64,000 nt of DNA from an uncultured Bacteroidota bacterium (GTDB taxonomy: Bacteria; Bacteroidota; Bacteroidia; Flavobacteriales; Flavobacteriaceae): the NCBI GenBank assembly GCA_902598305.1, contig CACKBL010000003.1, positions 62,001 through 126,000 on the forward strand, given 5' to 3'. Below are positions 17,447 to 26,021 of the stretch, piece by piece (position 1 is the stretch's first letter; each line of letters opens with the position of its first letter). The notes below the pieces were generated by a model. The model made no database searches. It worked only from the letters and a program-made list of their open reading frames with translations, and was not told where the DNA came from. The translations under genes were made by a program, and so were the position numbers.

Positions 17447-18731
17447 AAAACTTGATAAAAAAGGTGGAGTTATCATTTTAACATATTATTGGCCACCCTC
17501 CGGTGGGTCTGGGGTGCAAAGATGGATGTATTTCTCAAAATATTTAAAGGAATTGGGATGGAAGCCTTTTGTAATTACAGTTGACCAAAAAAAAGCATCT
17601 TATCCTGTCTTAGATAATAGTTTAGAGAAGATTGTAAAAGATATTAAAGTAATAAAAACTTCAACTAACGAACCATTAAAATTTTTTTCCTTCTTAACAA
17701 CAGGAGGGTTTAGAAAGGGAATACCTCAAGGGGAGGTTAAAAATAGAGGGTTGTTTAACAAACTATCTAACTACATTCGTTCAAATTATTTTATCCCAGA
17801 TGCAAGACTAGGATGGGTAGATTTCGCCTATAGAGAATGCAAAAAGCTAATAATTAAAAATAACATTAAGCATGTAATAACTACTGGACCCCCTCATTCA
17901 ACCCATTTAATTGGATTAAAAATTAAAAAGGACTTCGAAATCAAATGGACAGTAGACTTTAGAGATCCATGGGTCAATATCTTTTACAACAAAAAGTTTC
18001 TGTTCACTAAAAAGTCCATTAATAAACAAAAGGAGTTGGAGAAAAAAGTTTTAAATAATGCCGATTTAGTTTTGACTACCATAGGTGGAGACTTAAAAAA
18101 ACAGCTTCAGTTAAAAGCTCCAAATCAAGATTTTGCTATAGTCCCTAATGGATATGATGATGTTTTAATTAATAAAATAAAAAGCGAAAAATCTAAAAAG
18201 TATTTCCATATTGTTTACACGGGGCTTTTAACAAAAAATCATCCTTATGCTTCTTTATTAAAAAATCTAAAATATAATTTTGGTAACACAAACTTAAAAT
18301 TATCTCTAGCTGGAAATATATCTAATGAAATAATAAATGAAATAAAAATCTTCTTGCCCCAAGTAAAAGTGAAGGATTGCGGATATTTAAATCATGAAGA
18401 TTCAGTTAGATTAATTAAAAGTGCTGACCTGCTTGTCAATTTTTTCTTTATTGGTGCTGAAAAAGAAATGATTTCTGGCAAAATAATGGAGTATTTGGCA
18501 ACAGAAATACCTATTCTTAGTATAGGCGATCCCAAAAGTGAAGCGGGAAAAATTTTATCTAAAGCAAGTTGCACCAAAATGATTCTAAGGGATTCTGACA
18601 AAGAAATAGAGCGTTTTCTAAAGAGAGTAATTCTTAACAAGGGGAAACTAACAAATAGATTTCCAAACCTAAATAATTGGTCAAGAAAAAAAATAACATT
18701 CCAATTAAGCAAACTTTTGTCTGATTTATGA
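17439..18731 (+). CDS. Glycosyltransferase family 4-like protein
   Basis: About 430 residues of the GT-B fold. The N-terminal donor-independent domain begins ILTYYWPPSGGSGVQRWMYF, typical of family 4 glycosyltransferases of Bacteroidota. The C-terminal half contains IPNGYDDVLI-like and EKEMISGKIMEYLATEIPIL segments, where the nucleotide-sugar site lies. It probably adds a sugar to a surface glycan or glycolipid in the cytoplasm. A longer frame exists from 17397, but ATG at 17439 places the conserved strand correctly and overlaps DUF2480 by only 8 bases. The 3' end overlaps nadD by 6 bases, tail to tail. Confidence 0.88.
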   Translation: MIKKLDKKGGVIILTYYWPPSGGSGVQRWMYFSKYLKELGWKPFVITVDQKKASYPVLDNSLEKIVKDIKVIKTSTNEPLKFFSFLTTGGFRKGIPQGEVKNRGLFNKLSNYIRSNYFIPDARLGWVDFAYRECKKLIIKNNIKHVITTGPPHSTHLIGLKIKKDFEIKWTVDFRDPWVNIFYNKKFLFTKKSINKQKELEKKVLNNADLVLTTIGGDLKKQLQLKAPNQDFAIVPNGYDDVLINKIKSEKSKKYFHIVYTGLLTKNHPYASLLKNLKYNFGNTNLKLSLAGNISNEIINEIKIFLPQVKVKDCGYLNHEDSVRLIKSADLLVNFFFIGAEKEMISGKIMEYLATEIPILSIGDPKSEAGKILSKASCTKMILRDSDKEIERFLKRVILNKGKLTNRFPNLNNWSRKKITFQLSKLLSDL

Positions 18732-19313
18732 TTTAATGAAATATTTATTTTTAATAATATATTCAAAAGATTCTTTGGGTAAATATTTTTTAACATCAAT
18801 TCCCTTAGATATATAATCTCTAATTTTCGTCGACGAAATATCAATCTTTGGAGCTGTCCTTAAAATTTTTAAATTATTATGAATTATGAAATCACCAACA
18901 TCTATTTTTTCATTTCTGGGATAAACGTAAATTGAGAAGTTGTCAAGTATATCAGCACTATTTTTCCATTTTTTAAAGGAGTGAAGGTTGTCCTCACCTA
19001 ATATTATCTTGAATTTATTTTTGGAATATGTTTTTTTAAAAAACTGTAAAGTCGAAATAGTGTAGTTTGGTTTAGGTAGTTTTAACTCGTCGAGACAAAT
19101 TTTTATCTTTTTCTTATTCGAAATAGATTTTTCAATAATTTTTATTCTTTCATAAATATTCAGTATATCAAGATTTTTTTTTAAAGGATTTTGAGGAGAT
19201 ATAACGAGCCAAATCTCATCAAAAATACATTCATTTAATAAATAATTTGCCATGAATAAATGACCATTGTGAAAAGGGTTGAATGTTCCAAAAAAAAGAC
19301 CTACTTCTTTCAT
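18726..19313 (-). CDS. nadD: Nicotinate-nucleotide adenylyltransferase
   Basis: A 195-residue nucleotidyltransferase that makes deamido-NAD from nicotinate mononucleotide and ATP. It has the GTFNPFHNGHL motif (residues 9-19), which contains the (H/T)xGH signature, and a C-terminal ISSTKIRDYI motif that contacts the phosphates. It is the last gene of a yicC-gmk-nadD string on the minus strand and overlaps gmk by 4 bases (ATGA). This three-gene string is common in Flavobacteria. Confidence 0.95.
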   Translation of the reverse strand: MKEVGLFFGTFNPFHNGHLFMANYLLNECIFDEIWLVISPQNPLKKNLDILNIYERIKIIEKSISNKKKIKICLDELKLPKPNYTISTLQFFKKTYSKNKFKIILGEDNLHSFKKWKNSADILDNFSIYVYPRNEKIDVGDFIIHNNLKILRTAPKIDISSTKIRDYISKGIDVKKYLPKESFEYIIKNKYFIKS

Positions 19314-19879
19314 TTACTATCTATAAATTCACTAACTATTCGAAAAGCCTCAATTTTAGTTTTATCTAGATCTTTATTCTCTAGAATGACATCGAACTTG
19401 TCTGCATAATCTAATTCAAATTCTGATTTTTTTAGTCTTTCCTGGATACTTTTTTGGGTATCAAGCGCTCTTTTAGTAAGGCGGTTGTCTAGTGACTTTA
19501 TTGAGGGTGGTTTAACAAATATTGAAAGAGCTTTTTTCTTAAAAATGGACTTAATTTTAAGTCCACCCTTTACATCCATGTCTAATAAAACTGTTTTACC
19601 GTTTTGCCATATTCTATCTATCTCAGAATTTAATGTTCCATAAAAAACATTATCATAAACTTCTTCAGATTCAATAAAATCATTGTTTTCAATTTTTTTT
19701 TTAAATGAATTAACAGATATAAAATAATAATCTATACCATTTTTTTCGTTCTCTCTTGGTTTTCTTGAAGTAGCAGATATTGAAAACTCGGTAGATAAAA
19801 TTTTATCCAATAAATATTTTATAATTGATGTTTTCCCAGCTCCAGATGGTGCAGAAAAAATAATGAGTTTTCCATCCAT
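19310..19879 (-). CDS. gmk: Guanylate kinase
   Basis: A 189-residue kinase converting GMP to GDP with ATP. The P-loop is SAPSGAGKTS (residues 9-18). The GMP-binding region SATSRKPRENEKNGIDYYF follows at about 36-54. Length is normal for bacterial guanylate kinases. It is tightly packed between yicC (2-base gap) and nadD (4-base overlap). Confidence 0.96.
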   Translation of the reverse strand: MDGKLIIFSAPSGAGKTSIIKYLLDKILSTEFSISATSRKPRENEKNGIDYYFISVNSFKKKIENNDFIESEEVYDNVFYGTLNSEIDRIWQNGKTVLLDMDVKGGLKIKSIFKKKALSIFVKPPSIKSLDNRLTKRALDTQKSIQERLKKSEFELDYADKFDVILENKDLDKTKIEAFRIVSEFIDSK

Positions 19880-19881
19880 TT

Positions 19882-20739
19882 TTAGAGTACATTTAATAGT
19901 TGTTCTTTTATCTTTTCCAACTCATCTTTCATTTCAACAACGATTTTTTGAATTTTTTCGTCATTTGCCTTTGAACCCAAGGTATTGATTTCTCTTCCAA
20001 TTTCTTGAGAAATAAAAGTAAGTTTTTTTCCGTTTGGAGCCTTTTCATTCATTATTTTCTCAAAATATTTCAAATTGCTTTTTAGTCGAACTATTTCCTC
20101 ATTAATATCGAGTTTTTCAATGAAGTAAAAAATTTCTTGCTCCATTCTTTTATTGTCGATTTCTTTCAAATTTTGTTTAGAAAGATTTTCAATTTTCTTT
20201 CTAATTTTATCTTTTCTTTTTGGAGCTAACTTATCTACACTTTTCACCAATTTATAAATAGTCTTAATCTTACTTTTGAAGTCTTTTTCAATTGATTTAC
20301 CCTCAGTAATTCGATATTGATTTAATTTTATAATTGCTTTATCAATTATTTTAAACAATACTTTTTTTTCTTCTTTTGAAATATCTTCCTTTTCAATTTT
20401 GATAGATTCAGGAAGTCTAATTGCCATTTTAAGAAGGTCCGATTCAGATGAATCGGATATTTTTTTTAATTCACCAATGTACTTTTTAATGACCGTGTGA
20501 TTAAGAGATGATATTTTGTCTTCATCTTGTAGGTCAATGCCGATTAATAAATCAATTTTTCCCCTTGATAATTCTCCGTTAATTTTTGCTCTAATTTTAG
20601 ATTCTATCTCTCTATATCTGTTGGGGATACGTAGATTAAGATCAATATTTTTACTATTTAATGATCTTATTTCTGCATTTAATTTTTTTCTCTGGAATTT
20701 GGTCTCTGATTTACCAAATCCCGTCATAGAAATAATCAT
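19882..20739 (-). CDS. YicC/YloC family endoribonuclease
   Basis: A 285-residue protein that begins MTGFGKSE after a few residues and ends with the C-terminal family domain containing FISQEIGREINTLGSKAND (about residues 243-260). Members of this family have been shown to have endoribonuclease activity. The centre is Lys/Glu-rich and mostly helical. It stands just 8 bases after the DUF1080 gene and 2 bases before gmk, so it may be read through from the sugar cluster, as no clear promoter is seen in between. Confidence 0.92.
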   Translation of the reverse strand: MIISMTGFGKSETKFQRKKLNAEIRSLNSKNIDLNLRIPNRYREIESKIRAKINGELSRGKIDLLIGIDLQDEDKISSLNHTVIKKYIGELKKISDSSESDLLKMAIRLPESIKIEKEDISKEEKKVLFKIIDKAIIKLNQYRITEGKSIEKDFKSKIKTIYKLVKSVDKLAPKRKDKIRKKIENLSKQNLKEIDNKRMEQEIFYFIEKLDINEEIVRLKSNLKYFEKIMNEKAPNGKKLTFISQEIGREINTLGSKANDEKIQKIVVEMKDELEKIKEQLLNVL

Positions 20740-20747
20740 ATTTTCTT

Positions 20748-21500
20748 CTAAAGTCTTTTAATTTTGATATTTCTAAACGAAACTCTATCTCCATGATCCT
20801 GAAGTCCAATTTTTCCAGTTTTATACTTCCCAAATTCTGGGGCCTCCGTATAATTGTATGTACTTTTATCTCTGAATTTACATGTTGATATTAATTCTTC
20901 CCATTCTGGTCCATTTATTGGGAATGACACTATTTCAGTTCCATTTAGCTTAACATTTGCATTATTTATTTCGTGATTAACACTTAGAAGAAAATGGTTC
21001 CACTCTCCAGCTGGGTTACATACATCCTTTGAGGGTTGAACTATGTCATATAATGCTCCTGCCTGATGATATTTAGGCTTCATAAAGGCATCGGAATGTC
21101 TCTCATTATCTAGTATCTGTATTTCTGGGCCAGTCAGGTATGGAGAAACAAATCTCTTATCCTCTTGAACCCCCCAAAAAAGACCACTATTTCCACATTC
21201 AGCAATTTTCCACTCAATAGATAAAACGAAATTGGTAAAGTTTTCGTTGGTTACAATATCAGACTTTTGGTCTTCTTCTTGGTTTCTTGGGTCAAAAGTT
21301 AGCACCCCGTCGTCTACAGTCCATTCACCCCCTAATTTTCCTCCATTGTAGTAATGCCAACCTTCCGTTGTTTTCCCATCAAAGAGTGAAATCCAGTCAT
21401 CTTTTTTGGAATCTACCGATTTTTTTTCTTCTTTTTTTGTTTGTCCCGAGCATGAGCTTATTACAAAGCTCAAGACGGTCATATAAATTAACTTATTCAT
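20748..21500 (-). CDS. DUF1080 lipoprotein, probable 3-keto-glycoside hydrolase/lyase
   Basis: A 250-residue exported lipoprotein (lipobox VISSCSGQ, Cys17). A jelly-roll DUF1080 domain covers most of the mature part: DWISLFDGKTTEGWHYYN at about 36-53, FVLSIEWKIAECGNSGLFWG in the middle, and GKIGLQDHGDRVSFRNIKIK at the end. Work on this family shows cleavage of glycosides oxidised at carbon 3 of the sugar. Gene context here fits: an exported flavin oxidase system and cytoplasmic sugar enzymes are linked. It should act in the periplasm or on the outer membrane. It is the last gene of the minus-strand sugar cluster, 1 base after an isomerase gene. Confidence 0.85.
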   Translation of the reverse strand: MNKLIYMTVLSFVISSCSGQTKKEEKKSVDSKKDDWISLFDGKTTEGWHYYNGGKLGGEWTVDDGVLTFDPRNQEEDQKSDIVTNENFTNFVLSIEWKIAECGNSGLFWGVQEDKRFVSPYLTGPEIQILDNERHSDAFMKPKYHQAGALYDIVQPSKDVCNPAGEWNHFLLSVNHEINNANVKLNGTEIVSFPINGPEWEELISTCKFRDKSTYNYTEAPEFGKYKTGKIGLQDHGDRVSFRNIKIKRL

Positions 21501-21501
21501 T

Positions 21502-22554
21502 TTAAATATTTAATATTTTATTAATCTGCTTTTTATCTGTGTCACCACCAGCAAAATCGTCAAATACTTTCTCGGTAGCTTCAATAATATGCTCTTGTAT
21601 AAATTTTGCTCCTTCAGTCGCACCTTGTTCAGGGCTTTTAACACAACATTCCCATTCCATCACAGCCCAAACATCACATCCGTATTCAGTAAGTTTAGTG
21701 AAAATTGTTTTGAAGTCAATTTGACCATCTCCAGGTGATCTGTATCTTCCAGCTCTATCCTTCCATGTTCCGTAACCTCCAAAGGCCCCTTTTTTTCCGT
21801 TTGGTTTGAACTCTGAATCTTTTACATGAAAAGCCTTAATAAATTCATGGTAATGGTCAATATAGGTTACGTAATCAAGTTGTTGCAAAACAAAATGACT
21901 AGGATCGTAAAGTATATTCGCTCTTTTGTGATTGTTTGAAGCTTCTAAAAACATTTCAAATGTTTCTCCGTCATGTATATCTTCACCAGGGTGAACTTCA
22001 AAGCAAGCATCGACATCGTTATCTTCAAAAACATTTAAGATTGGAACCCATCTTTTTGCTAATTCTTCAAACCCAGCTTTAACAAGTCCTTTGGGTTGTT
22101 GAGGCCATGGATGCCAATATGGCCAGAGAAGCGCACCACTGAACGTGGCGTGAGATTTGATCCCGAGATTTGAACTGGCTTTAGCTGCTTTTTTGACTTG
22201 TTCGATCGCCCATTTAGTTCTTTCTTTGGGTTTATTTCTCAACTCTTTGGGTGCAAAATTATCAAACATCAAATCGTAAGCTGGATGTACTGCAACAAGT
22301 TGTCCTTGGAGATGTGTTGAAAGTTCAGTAATCTCAAGCCCATAGGAATTTATCTTTCCTTTATACTCATCGCAATAGGTTTTACTTGATGAAGCTTTAT
22401 CTAAATCAAATAGCCATTTATCTAGAGTTGGAATTTGTATCCCTTTGTAACCCAGACTGGATGCCCATTCACATAATCCATCGAGAGAATTAAATGGTGG
22501 TTTGTTATCTATAAATTGGGCTAAAAAAATAGCTGGACCTTTGATTGTTTTCAT
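21502..22554 (-). CDS. Sugar phosphate isomerase/epimerase-family TIM barrel (cytoplasmic)
   Basis: A 350-residue xylose-isomerase-like TIM barrel without a signal peptide. The metal ligands expected of this fold can be placed: Glu in CFEVHPGE, Asp in NILYDPSH, His in KAFHVKDSEF and Glu in AVMEWECC. The family isomerises or epimerises keto sugars or related polyols. It is 5 bases behind the Gfo/Idh gene and 1 base ahead of the DUF1080 gene, so it likely processes the imported 3-keto sugar. The exact reaction is not known. Confidence 0.88.
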   Translation of the reverse strand: MKTIKGPAIFLAQFIDNKPPFNSLDGLCEWASSLGYKGIQIPTLDKWLFDLDKASSSKTYCDEYKGKINSYGLEITELSTHLQGQLVAVHPAYDLMFDNFAPKELRNKPKERTKWAIEQVKKAAKASSNLGIKSHATFSGALLWPYWHPWPQQPKGLVKAGFEELAKRWVPILNVFEDNDVDACFEVHPGEDIHDGETFEMFLEASNNHKRANILYDPSHFVLQQLDYVTYIDHYHEFIKAFHVKDSEFKPNGKKGAFGGYGTWKDRAGRYRSPGDGQIDFKTIFTKLTEYGCDVWAVMEWECCVKSPEQGATEGAKFIQEHIIEATEKVFDDFAGGDTDKKQINKILNI

Positions 22555-22559
22555 AAATT

Positions 22560-23693
22560 TTAATCTAATTTAATCCATTTATTTCCATTCTTGTTGGACT
22601 CCAAAACTTTTTCAATAAACATCATCCCTCTCACTCCTTCGTTAATTGATGGATACGAACCATCACTTATTTCAACTTCGTTTAGAGCTTTTGCCACTCC
22701 GTTATATATATTCCCCATAGCATCAAAAAATCCCTCTGGGTGTCCAGGAGGTAATTTGGATGATTTTAACGAAAAATCAGATAAGTATGAATTGCCGGGT
22801 TTTAAAATTTGTATTGGTTTCCCCTCAATGAGGTGGTAAAGATAATTAGGGTTTTCTTGGTTCCATTTAAAACAACCATTTTCTCCATAAATTTGAACTG
22901 TAAAACTATTTTCCTCTGCTGTAGCAATTTGGGATGCTCTAATAACCCCTTTACAATACTCTGAGAAACGAACAAGTATCGTACCATCAACATCCATTTC
23001 ATTGTCAGGGTAAAGATAATTCAAGTCAGCAAGAATTTTATCAATTTTCATACCTGTTAGAAATTCTGCCATATTAAAGGCATGTGTTCCAATGTCACCA
23101 ATGCAACAACTTAGCCCTCCTTTTTCAGGATCTAATCTCCAAACTGTTTTTCTCAGTTCAGGATCTTTAATTATTGGATTAATCCACCCTTGGTAATATT
23201 GCAAGTCAATTTTTTGAATTTTTCCAATTACCCCGTCTTTAATCATTTGCTTCATTTCTCTAACAATTGGATATCCTGTGTAGGTATAGGTTACCGCAAA
23301 AACAAGATTTTTCTTTTTCACCTCTAATTCTAATTCTTGGGCTTCAGAATATGTTGTTGTTAAAGGTTTTTCACATATTACACTGAAGTTATTTTGAATC
23401 AGTTTTTTAGCCATAGGATAATGAAGAAAGTTGGGGGTTAACACAGAAACAATTTGAATTCTCTCATTTTTTGGTAGAGAAAGTTCAGCCTCTATCAAAG
23501 ATTCAAAATTATCATAGATTCTTTTCTCATTAATTCCTATTTTAACACCAAACTCTTTATTTTCGTTGGGATTAGGGTTAAAACAACCTCCTACCAAATC
23601 AAACTCATCGAACATCCCAGATGCGATTCTGTGAACAATCCCAATAAGAGAATCTCCACCCCCTCCAAGTATTCCAAGACGTATTTTACTCAT
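22560..23693 (-). CDS. Gfo/Idh/MocA-family oxidoreductase
   Basis: A 377-residue NAD(P)-dependent enzyme without a signal peptide. The Rossmann motif is GILGGGGDSLIG (about residues 7-18). The catalytic region has SVICEKPLTTTYSEAQEL (Lys in EKP), and IGDIGTHAFNMAEFL carries the conserved GxxxxH. Such enzymes oxidise or reduce hydroxyl groups of sugars and inositols. In this cluster reduction of a 3-keto sugar to the normal sugar is the likely role. It overlaps the permease gene by 8 bases. Confidence 0.9.
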   Translation of the reverse strand: MSKIRLGILGGGGDSLIGIVHRIASGMFDEFDLVGGCFNPNPNENKEFGVKIGINEKRIYDNFESLIEAELSLPKNERIQIVSVLTPNFLHYPMAKKLIQNNFSVICEKPLTTTYSEAQELELEVKKKNLVFAVTYTYTGYPIVREMKQMIKDGVIGKIQKIDLQYYQGWINPIIKDPELRKTVWRLDPEKGGLSCCIGDIGTHAFNMAEFLTGMKIDKILADLNYLYPDNEMDVDGTILVRFSEYCKGVIRASQIATAEENSFTVQIYGENGCFKWNQENPNYLYHLIEGKPIQILKPGNSYLSDFSLKSSKLPPGHPEGFFDAMGNIYNGVAKALNEVEISDGSYPSINEGVRGMMFIEKVLESNKNGNKWIKLD

Positions 23694-24894
23694 TTTCTAA
23701 TTTTATTTTTTCGTCTTTAAACGTTAAAATGAAAAAAATCAACACAATGAAAGCAAAACCAGAGGGGATTAACCAAATTTGTGTCCAATCGTGCAATGAA
23801 CCTATTGAGTAAATATCGGTGATTTTTCCAGCTACCCTAAAACCAACTAGCATACCAAGTCCATAAGTGGCAAGAGTTATAAGTCCTTGTGCAGAACTTT
23901 TAAATTGACTTCCAGCTTTAAAATCGGTATAAATCTGACCGGAAACAAAAAAGAAATCATAACATATACCATGTAAAATTACACCTAAAATCAACATCCA
24001 AATTCCTCCTCCTACATCTCCGTATGCAAAAAGAATATACCTTAAAACCCAAGCAATCATTCCAACAACAAGGGTAGTTTTAATTCCATATCGTTTTAAA
24101 AAAATTGGTAATAATAAAATAAATAGGGCTTCTGAAATTTGACCTAGGCTCATAACTGCAGCAGCTTTTGGCATACCAATTTCATTTAAAAATTGATTGG
24201 CATGTTGGTAATAAAAAGCTAGCGGTATACATATCAAAATTGACGAAATAAAAAAGATTAGATATTTTCTATTATTAAGAAGTGAAAGTGCATCTAATCC
24301 TAATATTTTACTAATACTTAAATTCTCTTTATCCGCTGTTGGTGGAGTGTTAGGTAATGTGAAACTAAAAATCCCTAAAATCAGCGAAGCAGCTGCCGTC
24401 AAATAAAAAGTATTCTCTAAAATTTTTTGTGATTCCCATCCTAAAAATCCAATCGTAAGACCTGCAATAATCCAGCCGACAGTACCAAAAACCCTAATGG
24501 GCGGAAACTCTTTAGAAGGATCTTCCATTTGTCGGAATGCTACTGAGTTAACCAAAGCTAATGTTGGCATATATAGAATCATGTACAGAAAAATAAAAGG
24601 ATAAAAGGATACAAAATCATTTTGAACGCCTGCCTGGAATAAAAGAAAAGCACCAATTATATGTAAAAAACCAAGAATTTTTTGAGCAGAAAAATAACGA
24701 TCAGCAACAAGCCCAATAATAAATGGTGCGACTATAGCGCCAATGGATTGTGTTTCATAAGCCTGAGCAAGTTGGGATCCGCTCGCACTAAAATTTTGGG
24801 ATAAAAAAGTTCCCATAGTCACAAACCATCCTCCCCAAATAAAAAACTCAAGGAACATCATAAAAGAGAGTTGTATTTTAATTTTATTATTCAT
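23686..24894 (-). CDS. MFS transporter, nucleoside permease (NupG)-like
   Basis: A 402-residue inner-membrane protein with about twelve hydrophobic segments. The N-terminus (MMFLEFFIWGGWFVTMGTFL) is typical of the nucleoside:proton symporter-like permeases that Bacteroidota keep in sugar oxidation clusters. Despite the family name the neighbours suggest that it carries a sugar or keto sugar rather than a nucleoside. It is 7 bases behind a Tat-exported TIM-barrel gene and overlaps the Gfo/Idh gene by 8 bases. Confidence 0.88.
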   Translation of the reverse strand: MNNKIKIQLSFMMFLEFFIWGGWFVTMGTFLSQNFSASGSQLAQAYETQSIGAIVAPFIIGLVADRYFSAQKILGFLHIIGAFLLFQAGVQNDFVSFYPFIFLYMILYMPTLALVNSVAFRQMEDPSKEFPPIRVFGTVGWIIAGLTIGFLGWESQKILENTFYLTAAASLILGIFSFTLPNTPPTADKENLSISKILGLDALSLLNNRKYLIFFISSILICIPLAFYYQHANQFLNEIGMPKAAAVMSLGQISEALFILLLPIFLKRYGIKTTLVVGMIAWVLRYILFAYGDVGGGIWMLILGVILHGICYDFFFVSGQIYTDFKAGSQFKSSAQGLITLATYGLGMLVGFRVAGKITDIYSIGSLHDWTQIWLIPSGFAFIVLIFFILTFKDEKIKLENE

Positions 24895-24901
24895 GATAGT
24901 A

Positions 24902-25879
24902 TTAAGAAATCAATTTACCTTTATTTATAAGCAAGTTTTTTGTAGCTAGTATTCCATCTATTTCCGATAACCCAGTTCCTTCATATTCAACACCTATATA
25001 GCCGTTGTATCCAGAATTTTTTACAATTTTAAGCATTTTTAAATAGTCTGTATATACCTCATCTCCTTTATTGTTAAAACTATTTGATTTTGCACTTACA
25101 GCAAATGCTTTTGGCATCATTTCCTTTATGCCTTTGTATCTGTCATATTCCTTAACACAGTCAGATTCATATAGATCACCTTCTACTCTTTTTATACAAA
25201 AGTTTCCAAAATCAGGCAATGTGCCACAATTTTTGAGATTCACGTTATTTATTACTTGCATCAAAAGTTCTGCATTTGATGATAAGCTCCCATGATTTTC
25301 AACAATTACATTAATATTGTAATCTTTAGAGAATTCAGAAAGACTTGTAAGGCTGCTAGAGGAATATTCCATCCACTTCTTTTTTTGTTCAACGCCATAT
25401 AAATTGACCCTAACAGAATGGCAACCCATTTGAGATGCAGCATCAATCCACTTTTTATGATTTTCTATAGCAGCATTTCTTTTTCTAACATTAGATGTTG
25501 CGAGATCACCCTCACCATCTATCATAATCAATAAATTTTGAATACTGTTACGTTCAGCTTCATCGTTATTTTTTTTAATAAATTTTTTAATGGCTTGATG
25601 CTTATTTCTTGAGTCCATTACATCACTGTAAAGTTGATTAACATATTCTAAACCACTAAAACCTAGTTCTTTGGCTGTTTTAGCAAAATTATAGGGATCA
25701 AAGTCCCCAGAATAAATGCCCTTATTAAGTGACCACTGGGCAAGTGAAAGTTTAAAAAATAAATTATTATTAGTTTCATTGATAAGATTAAACCCAAAAC
25801 CTTTTTTGGGAATTGCTAATAGAGCAAATCCTAAACCTAATTTAAGTTGCCTTTCGATAAACTCTCTTCTTTTTATCAT
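24902..25879 (-). CDS. Exported sugar phosphate isomerase/epimerase-family TIM barrel (Tat signal)
   Basis: A 325-residue TIM-barrel protein preceded by a twin-arginine-like signal peptide (MIKRREFIERQLKLGLGFAL). A second protein of the same superfamily in this cluster has no signal, so the pair work in different compartments. Candidate metal ligands are Glu in VIVENHGS, Asp in TLPDFGNF and Glu in IGVEYEGT. The role is probably isomerisation or epimerisation of an oxidised sugar in the periplasm, which is inference. It is first in the minus-strand cluster; the 142-base gap upstream separates it from the divergent GMC oxidoreductase. Confidence 0.87.
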   Translation of the reverse strand: MIKRREFIERQLKLGLGFALLAIPKKGFGFNLINETNNNLFFKLSLAQWSLNKGIYSGDFDPYNFAKTAKELGFSGLEYVNQLYSDVMDSRNKHQAIKKFIKKNNDEAERNSIQNLLIMIDGEGDLATSNVRKRNAAIENHKKWIDAASQMGCHSVRVNLYGVEQKKKWMEYSSSSLTSLSEFSKDYNINVIVENHGSLSSNAELLMQVINNVNLKNCGTLPDFGNFCIKRVEGDLYESDCVKEYDRYKGIKEMMPKAFAVSAKSNSFNNKGDEVYTDYLKMLKIVKNSGYNGYIGVEYEGTGLSEIDGILATKNLLINKGKLIS

Positions 25880-26021
25880 AATTAAAAATGATTAAAATTT
25901 ACAAACCTTTTAAAAAATATTCTTTTATATTGTTAAATATAAAATATATACCATCTAAAAATACACATTATATAATTAATAATTAATTTTATATAACAAA
26001 GGATTAGAATTATAGAGTTTT

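Noticed and set aside
18392-18844. A 150-codon minus-strand frame across the glycosyltransferase and nadD ends
   Set aside because: It overlaps two recognisable genes in other frames and its product is a low-complexity Leu/Ile-rich translation with no motif.
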